The notes beneath the pieces are model-generated. The model was not told the DNA's origin. It searched no databases and worked only from the letters and a program-made list of their open reading frames with translations. From NCBI RefSeq assembly GCF_001463705.1, contig NZ_BBWH01000044.1:60426-124425 (forward strand): 64,000 nt of DNA, in the 5' to 3' direction. Source of the DNA: Aureimonas sp. AU12. GTDB taxonomy: Bacteria > Pseudomonadota > Alphaproteobacteria > Rhizobiales > Rhizobiaceae. Position numbers and translations under genes: made by a program. Positions 18,306 through 29,237 of this stretch are shown in pieces. Position 1 is the first letter of the stretch. Every line of letters starts with the position of its first letter.

Positions 18306-19100
18306 TCAACCAGCCGAGCGAACGGATCCGCCTGCCGCGGGCCGGCGCACGAAGGTCGCACGGAGCAGAGCGAAGCTGGCGAGGCTCGCGAGCGCGATGC
18401 AGGAGAGCCAGATCGGCACGATCTCGGCGAAGCCCGCCCGGCCGTTAAGTTCCCGCAGGACCCCGAGCAGGAAAGCGGTGATCCAGGACATGGCCGAGAT
18501 CGCTCCGGTCAGCAGCACGAGATAGCCGGTCAGCGGACTGTAGCCCGCGAGGAACCGGCCGTCGGACGCCTGCGACTGCACCAGCGGCAGAATCCAGCGA
18601 TGCAGCACCGCACCATTGATCGACAGCACGCAGACCACGGCGATCTTCACGTGGAGCTTGGGATTGAACAGCTTGGCGGCGTCGCCGAGCGCGTAGACCG
18701 CGAGAAAACCAAGCCCCGAGATCCAGAGCAGCAGCAAACCGATGAGCACCGTGTGGCTCAACGTCTTGAAGACCGGTGCGAAGCCCGGCGATGGTCGTCC
18801 CCAAAGGATCCATTGCAGCAGCAGCGCATCGAGCACGAAGGTGCCGCCGAGGCCGAGGCAAAGACCGACGAGGTGCAGGACGAGGAAGCCGTTGCGCGCA
18901 TTCAGTGCCGGTTCCAGCCATCCACTCGTCGAAGCTGGCATCGTTGCGGCGACAAAGCCTTCCGGGATGATCGAGGGACGAAGTGCGTCGAGAAGGTCGA
19001 GACCCTCCGTGGCTCCGGAAACCGCGGGAATGGCGAGGGCGGTACCGGCGGCGATTGCAAACGTCATCAGCGAGCGCGCCGATTGTGGACGAACCATCAT
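18306..19100 (-). CDS. Polytopic membrane protein, last gene of the gspLMC operon
   Basis: The 264-residue protein has an N-terminal signal-like helix, a short extracytoplasmic segment and about five further hydrophobic helices. Histidines recur at helix edges: LHLVGLCLGLGG, LSHTVLIG, PKLHVKIA and LHRWILP. That pattern is reminiscent of copper-import (CopD-like) or haem-binding membrane proteins, but I do not recognise the family. Its start overlaps the gspC-like stop by 4 bp, so it belongs to the secretion operon. Given the copper enzyme encoded in this locus, a metal or redox role is attractive but unproven. Confidence 0.75.
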   Translation of the reverse strand: MMVRPQSARSLMTFAIAAGTALAIPAVSGATEGLDLLDALRPSIIPEGFVAATMPASTSGWLEPALNARNGFLVLHLVGLCLGLGGTFVLDALLLQWILWGRPSPGFAPVFKTLSHTVLIGLLLLWISGLGFLAVYALGDAAKLFNPKLHVKIAVVCVLSINGAVLHRWILPLVQSQASDGRFLAGYSPLTGYLVLLTGAISAMSWITAFLLGVLRELNGRAGFAEIVPIWLSCIALASLASFALLRATFVRRPAAGGSVRSAG

Positions 19101-19576
19101 CGCTGCAGAGCCTCCAGGCTTCGCAATGTCAGCGTTTCGTCGCCGCGCCGGAGCGTGACGAGGCCGGGGTCCACGGTCGCGACGCTCCAGCTTCCGATGC
19201 TGCTGCCGATACCCTGCCAGCCGGCCTCGCCTGCGAAAAGGACACGTCGTCCCTCACCCTCGACGAGGATGCCGGCAAGGCGGACGGGTGCCTCTGGCAC
19301 GGCGATAGCCACGATTTGCGCGTCGACGGCCGGGGCGAAACGGGCGCTCGCATCGACCGGGCGACGTGCGGTGTCGAAGGGGGAGGCGGCCATATACCCA
19401 TCGGCCAGCGGCGAGCCGAGAAGAGCGGGCATCGCGATCGACGGCTCCGAAGCCGGGTCGGGCCGCGTCGGGACGAAAGGCGCGAATGTCGCGGCGGCCA
19501 TCGCCAGCGCGCCGGCGCCAAGCGCACCGAGAGCCCACGCGTCTGGTCGGCCAGGCATGGCGAGGCGCGGGCTCAT
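19097..19576 (-). CDS. GspC-like type II secretion protein (HR domain)
   Basis: The 159-residue protein has an N-terminal membrane anchor (about residues 15-33), a Pro-rich linker and a small beta domain. Its pattern VRLAGILVEGEGRRVLFAG, IGSSIGSWSV, then VTLRRGDETLTLRSLE resembles the GspC homology region that links the inner-membrane platform to the secretin. Canonical GspC is longer and has a PDZ or coiled-coil end that is missing here. The gene is coupled by 4-bp overlaps to gspM and the downstream membrane protein. GspN/PilP-like naming is an alternative. Confidence 0.65.
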   Translation of the reverse strand: MSPRLAMPGRPDAWALGALGAGALAMAAATFAPFVPTRPDPASEPSIAMPALLGSPLADGYMAASPFDTARRPVDASARFAPAVDAQIVAIAVPEAPVRLAGILVEGEGRRVLFAGEAGWQGIGSSIGSWSVATVDPGLVTLRRGDETLTLRSLEALQR

Positions 19577-20127
19577 CGCGACACTCGCAGGAGCGGCACC
19601 GCAGACAAGACGACGCTGCCGTTCAAGACCCGCGTTCCGTCCGCTTCCAGCGCCGGGTTCAGCGCCAGCTCTCGCACGCGCAGGAAGGGCCGGCGCGTTT
19701 CGATGTCGGCGAGGAAGGCGTGGAAGGCGCCCTCCGTTGCCCGAAAGGAGACCGACATCGCCACCGGCGTGCCGGGGCGATCCTCCGTCTCCATCGCCGA
19801 AAGGGCTTCGATACGCAGGCCCTCTGGAAGCAGGGCTGCAGCCGTCTCGACGCGGGTCTGAAGAAGGGCCGAGGCGGCGGCCCGGTCATCGGCGACGATG
19901 ACGGGTGTTTCGGGCGTTCCGGCGGCGGCTGTCAGCGCGGCGCGGCGGGCGTCCTGGCGCCAGAGCCGGTCGAGCAGCGTGCTCTCGGAAGCGATGGCTT
20001 CTCGGCGCTCGGCGAACGCGGCGAGCGGGGAGAGCACCAGCGGTGCCACGAGCCAGGCGAGGCTTGCGAGGATCGCCAGCGCTGCGGCACGGCGCAGGGG
20101 CGGCGAAGCTGCGATGCGTTCCATCAT
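19573..20127 (-). CDS. gspM: Type II secretion protein GspM
   Basis: The 184-residue protein has one N-terminal membrane helix (about residues 13-33) and a periplasmic ferredoxin-like domain. It matches the GspM_b-type layout with a coiled segment after the helix. It overlaps gspL by ATGA and the gspC-like gene by 4 bp. GspM forms the inner-membrane platform with GspL, and its position supports the call more than its weakly conserved sequence does. Confidence 0.75.
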   Translation of the reverse strand: MMERIAASPPLRRAAALAILASLAWLVAPLVLSPLAAFAERREAIASESTLLDRLWRQDARRAALTAAAGTPETPVIVADDRAAASALLQTRVETAAALLPEGLRIEALSAMETEDRPGTPVAMSVSFRATEGAFHAFLADIETRRPFLRVRELALNPALEADGTRVLNGSVVLSAVPLLRVSR

Positions 20128-21209
20128 GGCGCTGCTCCGCCCCCGGTCGGGTTGGCCAGACGCAGCACGAGGGTGCCGGGAGCGCCCTCGATCCGTTCGA
20201 CCGAACGCATCAGTGGGCTTGCGGCGAAGGCGGCACGACCGGTCTCGTCATCGACGCCCTCGATCGCCAGGATCGCCTCGCCGGTGGCGAGGTGAAGGCG
20301 TGTGAGCACTGCGCCGGTGGGCAGTCGTCGCGCGATCTCGTCGATGATCGATCCGGCGGTGGGCCCAGCCGCCAGTGCCGCCAGTTCGGTCGCGGCTGCG
20401 CCTGATCCTCCGGCGCGCGCACCCGGCCCGGCCAGCCGAGCCCGTTCGGACGCCATGGCCTCCAGCGCGGCATCCTGCCGGGCGATCGCGACGAGGGGCG
20501 CCGCGGCGAGAAGCAGGGCGGCGAGGCCGAGTGCAAGCTTCGTGCCGCCGGGCAGGCCGAGGAGCCAGGCGCGCAGGCTCGGCTCGCGCCCGCCCATGAG
20601 ATCGACGGGCGCGGGACGGCCCTCGGCATCGCCCACGGTCAGCCGTGTGATCGACAGACCGGCCGCCACCAGTGGCTCCAGAAGAAACGCGATGCGTTCG
20701 CGCAGGAGCACGATCTGGACGAGGTCGAGGTCATGCGTCTCGGGGTTTTCGGTCTCGACATACCAGTCGGCGAGAACGTCCTGTGCGGCCGCCGGCACGA
20801 GCGCCTCGACCTCATGGCGCAGGATGGCGCCGGCATGGGAGAGGGCTCGTGCCGGGATCCGGCTGCGTCTGACCAGACACGCGCCGACGGGCACGGAAAC
20901 GTGGACGGTTCGCTGCGGGGCACCCGATACGAGGGCCGCGATCCGTCGCTCCAGACCTTCGTCACAGGCTATTGCCTCGGTCTCGCCCGGCAGGGCGAGC
21001 TGTCCCATGGCCAGCGGCGCGAAGGCGACACGGCCGTCCGGCAGGAGGGTGCAGCCGAACGCTGCGGGAGCACCGCTCGAGCGCGACTTCAGCGCCGGGG
21101 GAATGCAGGCGCGCAGCTCGTCGAACCACCAGCGCAGCGCGATGCGCGCAATGTCGGCGGGATCGGGGCGGATGCGCGCGGAGTCGCCTGCCTTCCAAAC
21201 TGCGCTCAC
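20124..21209 (-). CDS. gspL: Type II secretion protein GspL (PilM/PilN-like)
   Basis: The 361-residue protein has an N-terminal cytosolic actin-like part, a membrane helix at about 222-245 (LALGLAALLLAAAPLVAIA) and a PilN-like periplasmic domain ending in VERIEGAPGTLVLRL. It should recruit the GspE ATPase to the membrane. The start is GTG 21209 with GAGG upstream. It is transcribed divergently from gspE. Confidence 0.8.
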   Translation of the reverse strand: MSAVWKAGDSARIRPDPADIARIALRWWFDELRACIPPALKSRSSGAPAAFGCTLLPDGRVAFAPLAMGQLALPGETEAIACDEGLERRIAALVSGAPQRTVHVSVPVGACLVRRSRIPARALSHAGAILRHEVEALVPAAAQDVLADWYVETENPETHDLDLVQIVLLRERIAFLLEPLVAAGLSITRLTVGDAEGRPAPVDLMGGREPSLRAWLLGLPGGTKLALGLAALLLAAAPLVAIARQDAALEAMASERARLAGPGARAGGSGAAATELAALAAGPTAGSIIDEIARRLPTGAVLTRLHLATGEAILAIEGVDDETGRAAFAASPLMRSVERIEGAPGTLVLRLANPTGGGAAP

Positions 21210-21324
21210 CGCCGGCCTCGAACCCTTCGCGTCAATCCTTAGCCATCAATGCTCGGGAAACCTCTACGGATTACTAAACTTGCGACGCGGCAGGCTTTTG
21301 CGGCTTCGCCAGGGGAGAGGTTCC
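21210..21324. promoter_or_regulatory. Divergent promoter region, gspL / gspE
   Basis: This 115-bp gap is the only non-coding space between the two arms of the secretion locus, so promoters for both the gspL-M-C and gspE-K operons should be here. An AT-richer patch occurs at about 21262-21285. I could not identify an operator. Confidence 0.45.
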
Positions 21325-23075
<1,751 letters not shown>

Positions 23076-23079
<4 letters not shown>

Positions 23080-24290
23080 CGCACTATCGCTATGAGGCGA
23101 TCGACCGTGGCGGACTTCTGCGCTCCGGGCGCGTCGAGGCGGAGACCCGCGCCAAGGCGATGACGCTCGCCGGCGCAGGAGGGCGGCGCGTCACGCGGCT
23201 GGAACCGGTGACGACCGGCGAGAGCCTTTGGACGCGCGATCTTTTCGGCACCGGCAAGGTGCGTCAGGACGACGTGCTGACCGTCGTGAAGGATCTCGCG
23301 ACGCTCATCGAAGCCGAGCTGACGATCGACCGGGCACTGCGACTGGTGAGCCGGCAGGCGCCCAAGAGCATGACGGCCATCCTCGAGGCGGTGCTTGCCG
23401 ACGTTCTGGCGGGCCTTGCCCTGTCGAAAGCCTTCGCCAAGCACCCCAAAGCCTTCCCGCGCGACGTGGTGGAGGTCGCGGCGGCGGGCGAGCTGACGGG
23501 CACGCTCGGCCGCGTGCTGCGCGATCTCGCCGTATCGATGGCGCGTGCGCAAGAGATCCGGCGCACCGTGATCTCGGCGCTGATCTACCCGACGCTGCTT
23601 CTGGTGATGGCGCTCGGCATCGTCGGCCTCGTGGTGGCAGTGCTCGTTCCCTCGCTCGAACCTCTGTTCGACCAGCCGGGGATCGAGCCACCGGCCGTGA
23701 TCACGTTGACGCGCACGGTCGAGGATCTGCTCTTGCACCACTGGCCTGCCCTCGTCGCAAGCTTCGCCGTCACGATTGCCGCCGCGGTCTCCATCTGGCG
23801 TCGGCCGGCGGTCGTCGAGCGTCGAGACGCGCTGCTTCTGCGAATGCCGCTTCTCGGCCCGGTCCTCGTCGGCATCGAGGCGGGGCGCATCTGCCGGACG
23901 CTGGGCACGCTGCTCGGCGCCAATGTGGGATTGCCCGCCGCGCTGGCCGCCACGCGTCTCGTTCCGCGCCGCCTTCCGTTTCGGCGTGCAGTGGACGAGG
24001 CGGCGCGGCGCGTGCCGGAGGGCGCCCGGCTCGCCGCCGCGCTCTCGGGCCTACAGTCGCTATCGCCGCTAACGCTGCAGATGATTGCGACCGGCGAGGA
24101 GGTGAACCGCGTTCCCGACATGCTCATGCGCGCCGCCGAACTGCACGAGGAGCAGGTACAGCTTCGCATCGACCGGCTCTTCACGGCGATGACGCCGATC
24201 ATCACGGCGGCGCTGGGTCTCATCGTCGGCGGGCTCATCCTGTCGATCATGTCGGCGATCTTTTCCGTCAACGATCTGGCGATGGGATGA
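23076..24290 (+). CDS. gspF: Type II secretion inner-membrane protein GspF
   Basis: The 404-residue platform protein has two GspF repeats (about 70-190 and 270-390) and three membrane helices. It has SKAFAKHPKAFPRDVVEVAAAGELTG split across the first repeat and MIATGEEVNRVPDMLMRAAE in the second. It is coupled to gspE and gspH by ATGA overlaps. Confidence 0.95.
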
Positions 24291-24751
24291 CCGGCGCTGG
24301 ACGGAACGAGGGACAGGCCGGTTTCACGCTGGTCGAGATGCTGGTGGTTCTGGCGATCCTGGCGATCGTGAGCGGGGCGTCGGGGCTTGCGATCGCGCGC
24401 GGTGGCGACGCCCGCCTCGTCGCCTCGACGGTCGATCGCTTGCTCGCAGACCTCCAGCGCACGCGCATCGACGCGATGCGGTCCGGCCGTCCGCGCAGCC
24501 TTGCCTTCGACACGGCCGCACGACACTGGCGGCGCGATGCGGCTGAGCCCGTTTCGATCCCCGCTGGCGTCGCGCTCGACCTGACCACCGCTCGCGAAGC
24601 AGACGGGCGGGGCGGCGAGACATCCGCCGCCATCGCCTTCCTGCCGGGAGGGCGCTCGACCGGTGGACGAATCGAGATCGTTGCCGGTGCGGCGCAGGGC
24701 ACAATCGTCGTCGACTGGCTCACCGGGGCGGTGCGCGAGGTCCAGCCATGA
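24287..24751 (+). CDS. gspH: Minor pseudopilin GspH
   Basis: The 154-residue protein has a class III signal, EGQAG then FTLVEMLVVLAILAIVSG, with cleavage after Gly and Glu at +5. The GspH-type globular domain ends in TIVVDWLTGAVREVQP. ATG 24287 overlaps the gspF stop; its own end overlaps gspI. Confidence 0.9.
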   Translation: MTGAGRNEGQAGFTLVEMLVVLAILAIVSGASGLAIARGGDARLVASTVDRLLADLQRTRIDAMRSGRPRSLAFDTAARHWRRDAAEPVSIPAGVALDLTTAREADGRGGETSAAIAFLPGGRSTGGRIEIVAGAAQGTIVVDWLTGAVREVQP

Positions 24752-25164
24752 GTCCGACGACCCGACAGGACGCGGAAGAGGGTTTTGCGCTCGCCGAGAT
24801 CCTGGTGGCCTTCGCCATCCTCGCGCTTGTCTGCCTCGCCATGCTCCGCGCCTTCGCCGGCAGCGTCGAGACCCTGCAGGCGGTTTCGGCGGGCGAAGCC
24901 CGGATGGATCTGGCGGAGCGACTGCTGGCCAGGAGCCGCGCGACGCTGCACCTCGCGCCCGGCCGGCAGGAGGGTGTCGCAGACGGACTGCGCTGGTGGA
25001 CCGCCGTCGAAGCGCTCGAAAACGAGCGCTCGCCGTCGCCAGCTGACGGCACGCCCCGCCTGATGCGCCTGCGGATCGGCGTCGGGCCACTCGCCCCGGA
25101 TGGTGCGCAGCCGCCGGCCTCGCTGCTGACGACACTCGTCTTCATCACCCCGCCCGATGCGTGA
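24748..25164 (+). CDS. gspI: Minor pseudopilin GspI
   Basis: The 138-residue protein has a class III signal EEG then FALAEILVAFAILALVCLAML, with Glu at +5, followed by a small globular domain. Identity as GspI rests on operon order H-I-J and size. It overlaps gspH by 4 bp and gspJ by 8 bp. Confidence 0.85.
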   Translation: MSPTTRQDAEEGFALAEILVAFAILALVCLAMLRAFAGSVETLQAVSAGEARMDLAERLLARSRATLHLAPGRQEGVADGLRWWTAVEALENERSPSPADGTPRLMRLRIGVGPLAPDGAQPPASLLTTLVFITPPDA

Positions 25165-25900
25165 CGGCTTGACCGAAACTCGAGCGCCGTCCGATCCCGC
25201 GGCGGAGGATTGGGGGCCGGCGGGTAGCGAAGCCGGCACGATGCTGGTCGAGCTTCTCGTGGCGCTGGCTCTTCTCTCGCTGACCGCGCTCTTCATCGCG
25301 CAGGGTATCGTGACGGTCCGCGACATGGCGCCGGCCGGTCGACGGATCGATGCGGCCGCCGAAGCCGCCCCCGTGCGCGATCATCTCCAGCGGACGCTCG
25401 GAGAGGCATTGGCGACGCTGCCGGGAGGCGGCGCGGCCAGCTTCCGCGGCACGTCCAGCGCGATGGAGTTTCTGGCGCCGCGCGATTCCGTCCTCGAGGT
25501 CGGCGGCGTCGGTCGCGTCGTGCTCGCTCTGGAGGAGACGCACGATGGGTTCGCCCTCGTCGAACGCCGGCAGATCGAGCGCTCGCCCGACGACACGGTC
25601 CGAACGGATCGCGACGATCCGACGGTCCTGTTGCGCGCCATCGCTTCGGCGCGATTCTCCTATGCAGCGCCGGTCCGGGGCGAGGAACCGCAATGGCGTG
25701 AGGACTGGAACGAGGCCACCGCATGGCCCGCCCTCGTGCGCATCGAGGTGACGTTCCGGGACGCCGCACGACGCTTCCGCCCGCTCCTCGTCCACCCCGC
25801 AACGACAGGTCGAAGCGTCGATCTAAGCCCGCAAAACAAAGGGTTACTGACCGATCCTGCCGCGAAAGAAGGTCAGCCCCGAGCGACGTTAACCCCCTAG
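25157..25900 (+). CDS. gspJ: Minor pseudopilin GspJ
   Basis: The 247-residue protein has a longer leader and the class III site EAG then TMLVELLVALALLSLTALF, with Glu at +5. The C-terminal domain has the GspJ-like end, WPALVRIEVTFRDAARRFRP. The +1 residue is Thr instead of the usual Phe or Met, which is tolerated in minor pseudopilins. Confidence 0.85.
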   Translation: MRDGLTETRAPSDPAAEDWGPAGSEAGTMLVELLVALALLSLTALFIAQGIVTVRDMAPAGRRIDAAAEAAPVRDHLQRTLGEALATLPGGGAASFRGTSSAMEFLAPRDSVLEVGGVGRVVLALEETHDGFALVERRQIERSPDDTVRTDRDDPTVLLRAIASARFSYAAPVRGEEPQWREDWNEATAWPALVRIEVTFRDAARRFRPLLVHPATTGRSVDLSPQNKGLLTDPAAKEGQPRATLTP

Positions 25901-25962
25901 ATCGTCAGCCGTACACGAATTGAGGTCGAGAGCCGTCGCGGCAGAAGATCTCCTGCGGATGG

Positions 25963-28092
25963 ATGCGGCATTCGATGGCTTCACGGCGCCTCACGATGGC
26001 TTCGATCGAACGGAGATCGGTGCGCGTCTCGGTCAGCCTCATTGCGTTGTCCTTGGCCCTGACCGCCTGCAACACCACCGGCGGGGAGGGCTTCAGCTCG
26101 CTGCGCACGGGGTTGGAAGGCACCGAATCGATCGGCCGGCCACGTCCGGCGCGATCCCGTCCGACGCTTTTCGGCGGCGAGCGGCTCCGGCCGACTGAAG
26201 TCACGCTGTCGCGCAGTGTCGAGCGCCGCCCTGCGCCGCTCTTCACCGATCGCGGCGAGAAGGTGACGCTCAATCTCGTCGACGTACCGGTGGCGGTCGC
26301 CGCCAACGCGATCTTCGTGGAGATCCTGCGCTCCACCGTCGTGGTCGGCGACGACGTGTCGGGCACCATCACGCTCCAGACTGCCGAGCCGATGTCGAAG
26401 CAGGCGCTCGTCGATACGTTCCAGTCGGTCCTCGCCGCCAAGGGGTTCAGCGTTGCGCCGGCGGGATCGGGCTACCGGATTTCCGCCGGGCTGGACGGCA
26501 TCAACACAGGGAGCGTTTCCTTCCGTCGGCAGGGCGACGAGGTGCAGGTGGGGACCGGCGCGCTCGTGGTGCCGCTCTCATCCATCTCCGCCGCCGAGAT
26601 GGCGCGCATCCTCGCCCCGATCGCACCGTCCGGCGTGCTGCGAGCCGATACGGTGCGCAACGTCCTGATCCTGTCGGGAAATGCCGAGCAGATCCGCTCC
26701 ATGCAGGAGGCGATCCGGCTCTTCGACGTCGACTGGATGCGTGGACGCTCCGTCTCGATCTTCCCGCTCTCGAATGGCGGAGATCCGACCGCGATCGCCA
26801 AGCAACTCGAGGAGGTGTTCGGCGGCGCGAACGGTCCTGCCGAGGGCAACGTGCGTTTCGTGCCGAGCCGCGAGCTCGGCTCGATCATGGTCATCGCCAC
26901 CAATCCGCGTCATCTCGATCGTGCGCGTGACTTCATCGCCCGGTTCGACCGGATCGCCAGCGCCAACGCGACCCAGACCTTCGTCTACAAGGTCGAGAAC
27001 CGGCCGGCGAAGGAACTCGCCTCGATCGTCCAGGGAATGGTCGCGGGCGAGGCCGACAGCGGCGTTGCGTCCGGCTTGAACGAACTGCGCTCCTCCACCA
27101 CCGACGGCACCGGTCAGGAGGCCGAAAGCGGCCTCGACGCCATCGCCGCCTCACGCGCCACGAGCTTCTCGGCCGGCCGGATGACGGTGGTTGCCGACGA
27201 GCCGAACAATGCGCTCATCATCATGGCGACGCGCGCCCAGTACGACCGCCTGTTGCCCATCCTCGAATCGTCCGACCGAATGGCCAACCAGGTCCTGATC
27301 GAGGCGGTGATCGCCGAAGTGACGCTCAATGACGAACTTCGGTTCGGGCTGCGCTGGTTCTTTGAAAACAATGGCGGCAAGGGCAAGGGCCTCCTCAGCA
27401 ACGCCGCCAGCGGGGCCGTCTCGGCGATCGCACCCGGTTTCTCCTACCTGTTTGCTAACGCGGACTTCCAGGTCGTGCTGAACGCCCTGGCCTCCATCAC
27501 CAACGTCAAGGTCGTCTCGTCGCCGACCTTGACGGTTCTCGACAATCGCACGGCTCGGCTGCAGATCGGTGATCAGGTTCCCGTCGTGACGCAGACCGCG
27601 ACCTCCACGACGACCACGATCAACGCTCCCATCGTCAATCAGGTCGAGATGAAGGACACGGGCGTGATTCTGTCGGTGACGCCGCGCGTCAATTCCAACG
27701 GGCATGTCCTCCTCAACATCGAGCAGGAGGTCAGCGATGTCGTGCGCACGACGTCCTCGGGCATTGATTCCCCAACGATCCGCCAACGCAAGGTGTCCAC
27801 CACGGTGGTGGTCGACGACGGCCAGAGCATCGCCCTCGGCGGCCTGGTGCAGGAGACGAAGGATCGCGGCACCGAGCAGGTGCCGGTGCTCGGCGACATC
27901 CCGGTGCTGGGCGCGGCCTTCCGCAACCGGAAGGAACTGAAGAAGCGTACCGAACTCGTAATCTTCATTCGCCCGCGCGTCATGCGCAACGGCTCTGAAG
28001 CCGAGAGCGTCACGCGCGAATTCCGCGACGGACTCGCGCAGCTTGGCCTGGGTGGACCGAACGAGACGAACTTCCAGCGGATCCTCCACTGA
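25963..28092 (+). CDS. gspD: Type II secretion outer-membrane secretin GspD (lipoprotein)
   Basis: The 709-residue secretin has N0-N3 domains and a C-terminal secretin domain (KVVSSPTLTVLDNRTA, then IGDQVPVVTQ, VEMKDTGVILSVTPRV and ALGGLVQETKDR). A lipobox LTAC follows the signal peptide, so it is probably lipidated and may insert without a pilotin. The N-terminus has three possible starts: 25963, 25975 and 25999. The last gives the neatest signal, beginning MASIERRSVRV. No pilotin gene is seen in the locus. Confidence 0.95.
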   Translation: MRHSMASRRLTMASIERRSVRVSVSLIALSLALTACNTTGGEGFSSLRTGLEGTESIGRPRPARSRPTLFGGERLRPTEVTLSRSVERRPAPLFTDRGEKVTLNLVDVPVAVAANAIFVEILRSTVVVGDDVSGTITLQTAEPMSKQALVDTFQSVLAAKGFSVAPAGSGYRISAGLDGINTGSVSFRRQGDEVQVGTGALVVPLSSISAAEMARILAPIAPSGVLRADTVRNVLILSGNAEQIRSMQEAIRLFDVDWMRGRSVSIFPLSNGGDPTAIAKQLEEVFGGANGPAEGNVRFVPSRELGSIMVIATNPRHLDRARDFIARFDRIASANATQTFVYKVENRPAKELASIVQGMVAGEADSGVASGLNELRSSTTDGTGQEAESGLDAIAASRATSFSAGRMTVVADEPNNALIIMATRAQYDRLLPILESSDRMANQVLIEAVIAEVTLNDELRFGLRWFFENNGGKGKGLLSNAASGAVSAIAPGFSYLFANADFQVVLNALASITNVKVVSSPTLTVLDNRTARLQIGDQVPVVTQTATSTTTTINAPIVNQVEMKDTGVILSVTPRVNSNGHVLLNIEQEVSDVVRTTSSGIDSPTIRQRKVSTTVVVDDGQSIALGGLVQETKDRGTEQVPVLGDIPVLGAAFRNRKELKKRTELVIFIRPRVMRNGSEAESVTREFRDGLAQLGLGGPNETNFQRILH

Positions 28093-29237
28093 CGAAACCC
28101 GCGACGGACCGAAAACCACGAGGACGCGTCTGGCGGCGGTTCAAGACCGCTGCGACGGGTCGCGCGACGGTCAGCCCGACCGATCCCACGTCCGGCGACG
28201 CAGGCTTCGCGCTTCTTGCCGTGCTGTTGGCGGCGGCCCTCTTTACAGCCGCTTCGGCAAGCTTCGCGGTGCGCTCCCGGCTGCTCGCGATGCAGGAATC
28301 CAACCGCGAGACGTTCGCGCGCGACGAGGCGCTGGTCGATGGCGCGGCGCTCTTTATGGTGGACCGAGCGCGCGATCTCGCGTCCTTGGCGGCAGGCGCG
28401 CGTGCGGACCCCGAACCGATGACGGCTCCCGCGGCTGCCGAACCGGCCGAGGGTCCTAGGCGCCCGACCGGCGTGGCCGGCCTGCGAGATGGTGCGGTTC
28501 TCAGTTGTACGCTTGCGGACAAACGCGGCTTCGATCTGCGCCTCGTCGATCAGGCCGGCTTGATCGATCTCAACGCCGCGCCGCAAGAGATGATCGTCGA
28601 CGTCCTGACCGGCGCCGGTTTCGAGCCGTCGCTGACGCAGGCCCTGGCGGGCCAAATCATCGACTTTCGTGACCAGGACGATGTCCCGCAGGCGGGCGGC
28701 GCGAGCGAACGGGCGGCCTATGCGCAGGCGGGACTTTCCTGGACGCCGCGCAACGGCGCGTTTCTCGCTGCCGCCGAGATCGCCCAGCTTCCCTCCGTGA
28801 CGTCGGACGTCCTCGTCCGGCTCCGGCCGCTCGTCACGACGTTCAACGGCACGGCATCGGTCGATTTTGCCGTGATGGCACCGCGCGTGCGGGCCCTGTT
28901 TCCGCGCCGCATCGACCCGCTCGGTCCACTCGCCCGCTGGCGCCAGCCGACACCGCGCAGGAGCTTCGCGGTCGAGGCAACGCTGCGACGCGCCGACGGG
29001 AGCAGGGCCGCCGGTCGCTTCGCGCTCGTCACCTTCGATCCCGCCCATGCGGGACGTCCGATCATCGCACAGTGGCAAGCCCTGCCGGAGATCGAGACGG
29101 TTGAGCCGATCGAAGTTGCCGTGCAGCCGCCTTCGGCGTCACCGGTCTGCGCCACGCTTGCTGCCGCGCTCGCGCTCGAGACCTACGGCACCAGCGCCGC
29201 GGCGATCAGCACGGCAAGCAGCGCGATCGCCAGATAG
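28089..29237 (+). CDS. gspK: Minor pseudopilin GspK (non-canonical start)
   Basis: The body matches GspK: IDLNAAPQEMIVDVL (helix-hairpin-helix-like), a D-rich IIDFRDQDDVPQ and a class III signal AG then FALLAVLLAAALFTAAS without Glu at +5, as usual for GspK. No ATG, GTG or TTG occurs upstream of this signal in frame. The first canonical codon, GTG 28221, lies inside the hydrophobic helix. I therefore propose CTG at 28089, which overlaps the gspD stop as CTGA exactly where the other genes use ATGA. An alternative is a sequencing error. The end overlaps the convergent gspO by 55 bp. Confidence 0.8.
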   Translation: MTKPATDRKPRGRVWRRFKTAATGRATVSPTDPTSGDAGFALLAVLLAAALFTAASASFAVRSRLLAMQESNRETFARDEALVDGAALFMVDRARDLASLAAGARADPEPMTAPAAAEPAEGPRRPTGVAGLRDGAVLSCTLADKRGFDLRLVDQAGLIDLNAAPQEMIVDVLTGAGFEPSLTQALAGQIIDFRDQDDVPQAGGASERAAYAQAGLSWTPRNGAFLAAAEIAQLPSVTSDVLVRLRPLVTTFNGTASVDFAVMAPRVRALFPRRIDPLGPLARWRQPTPRRSFAVEATLRRADGSRAAGRFALVTFDPAHAGRPIIAQWQALPEIETVEPIEVAVQPPSASPVCATLAAALALETYGTSAAAISTASSAIAR

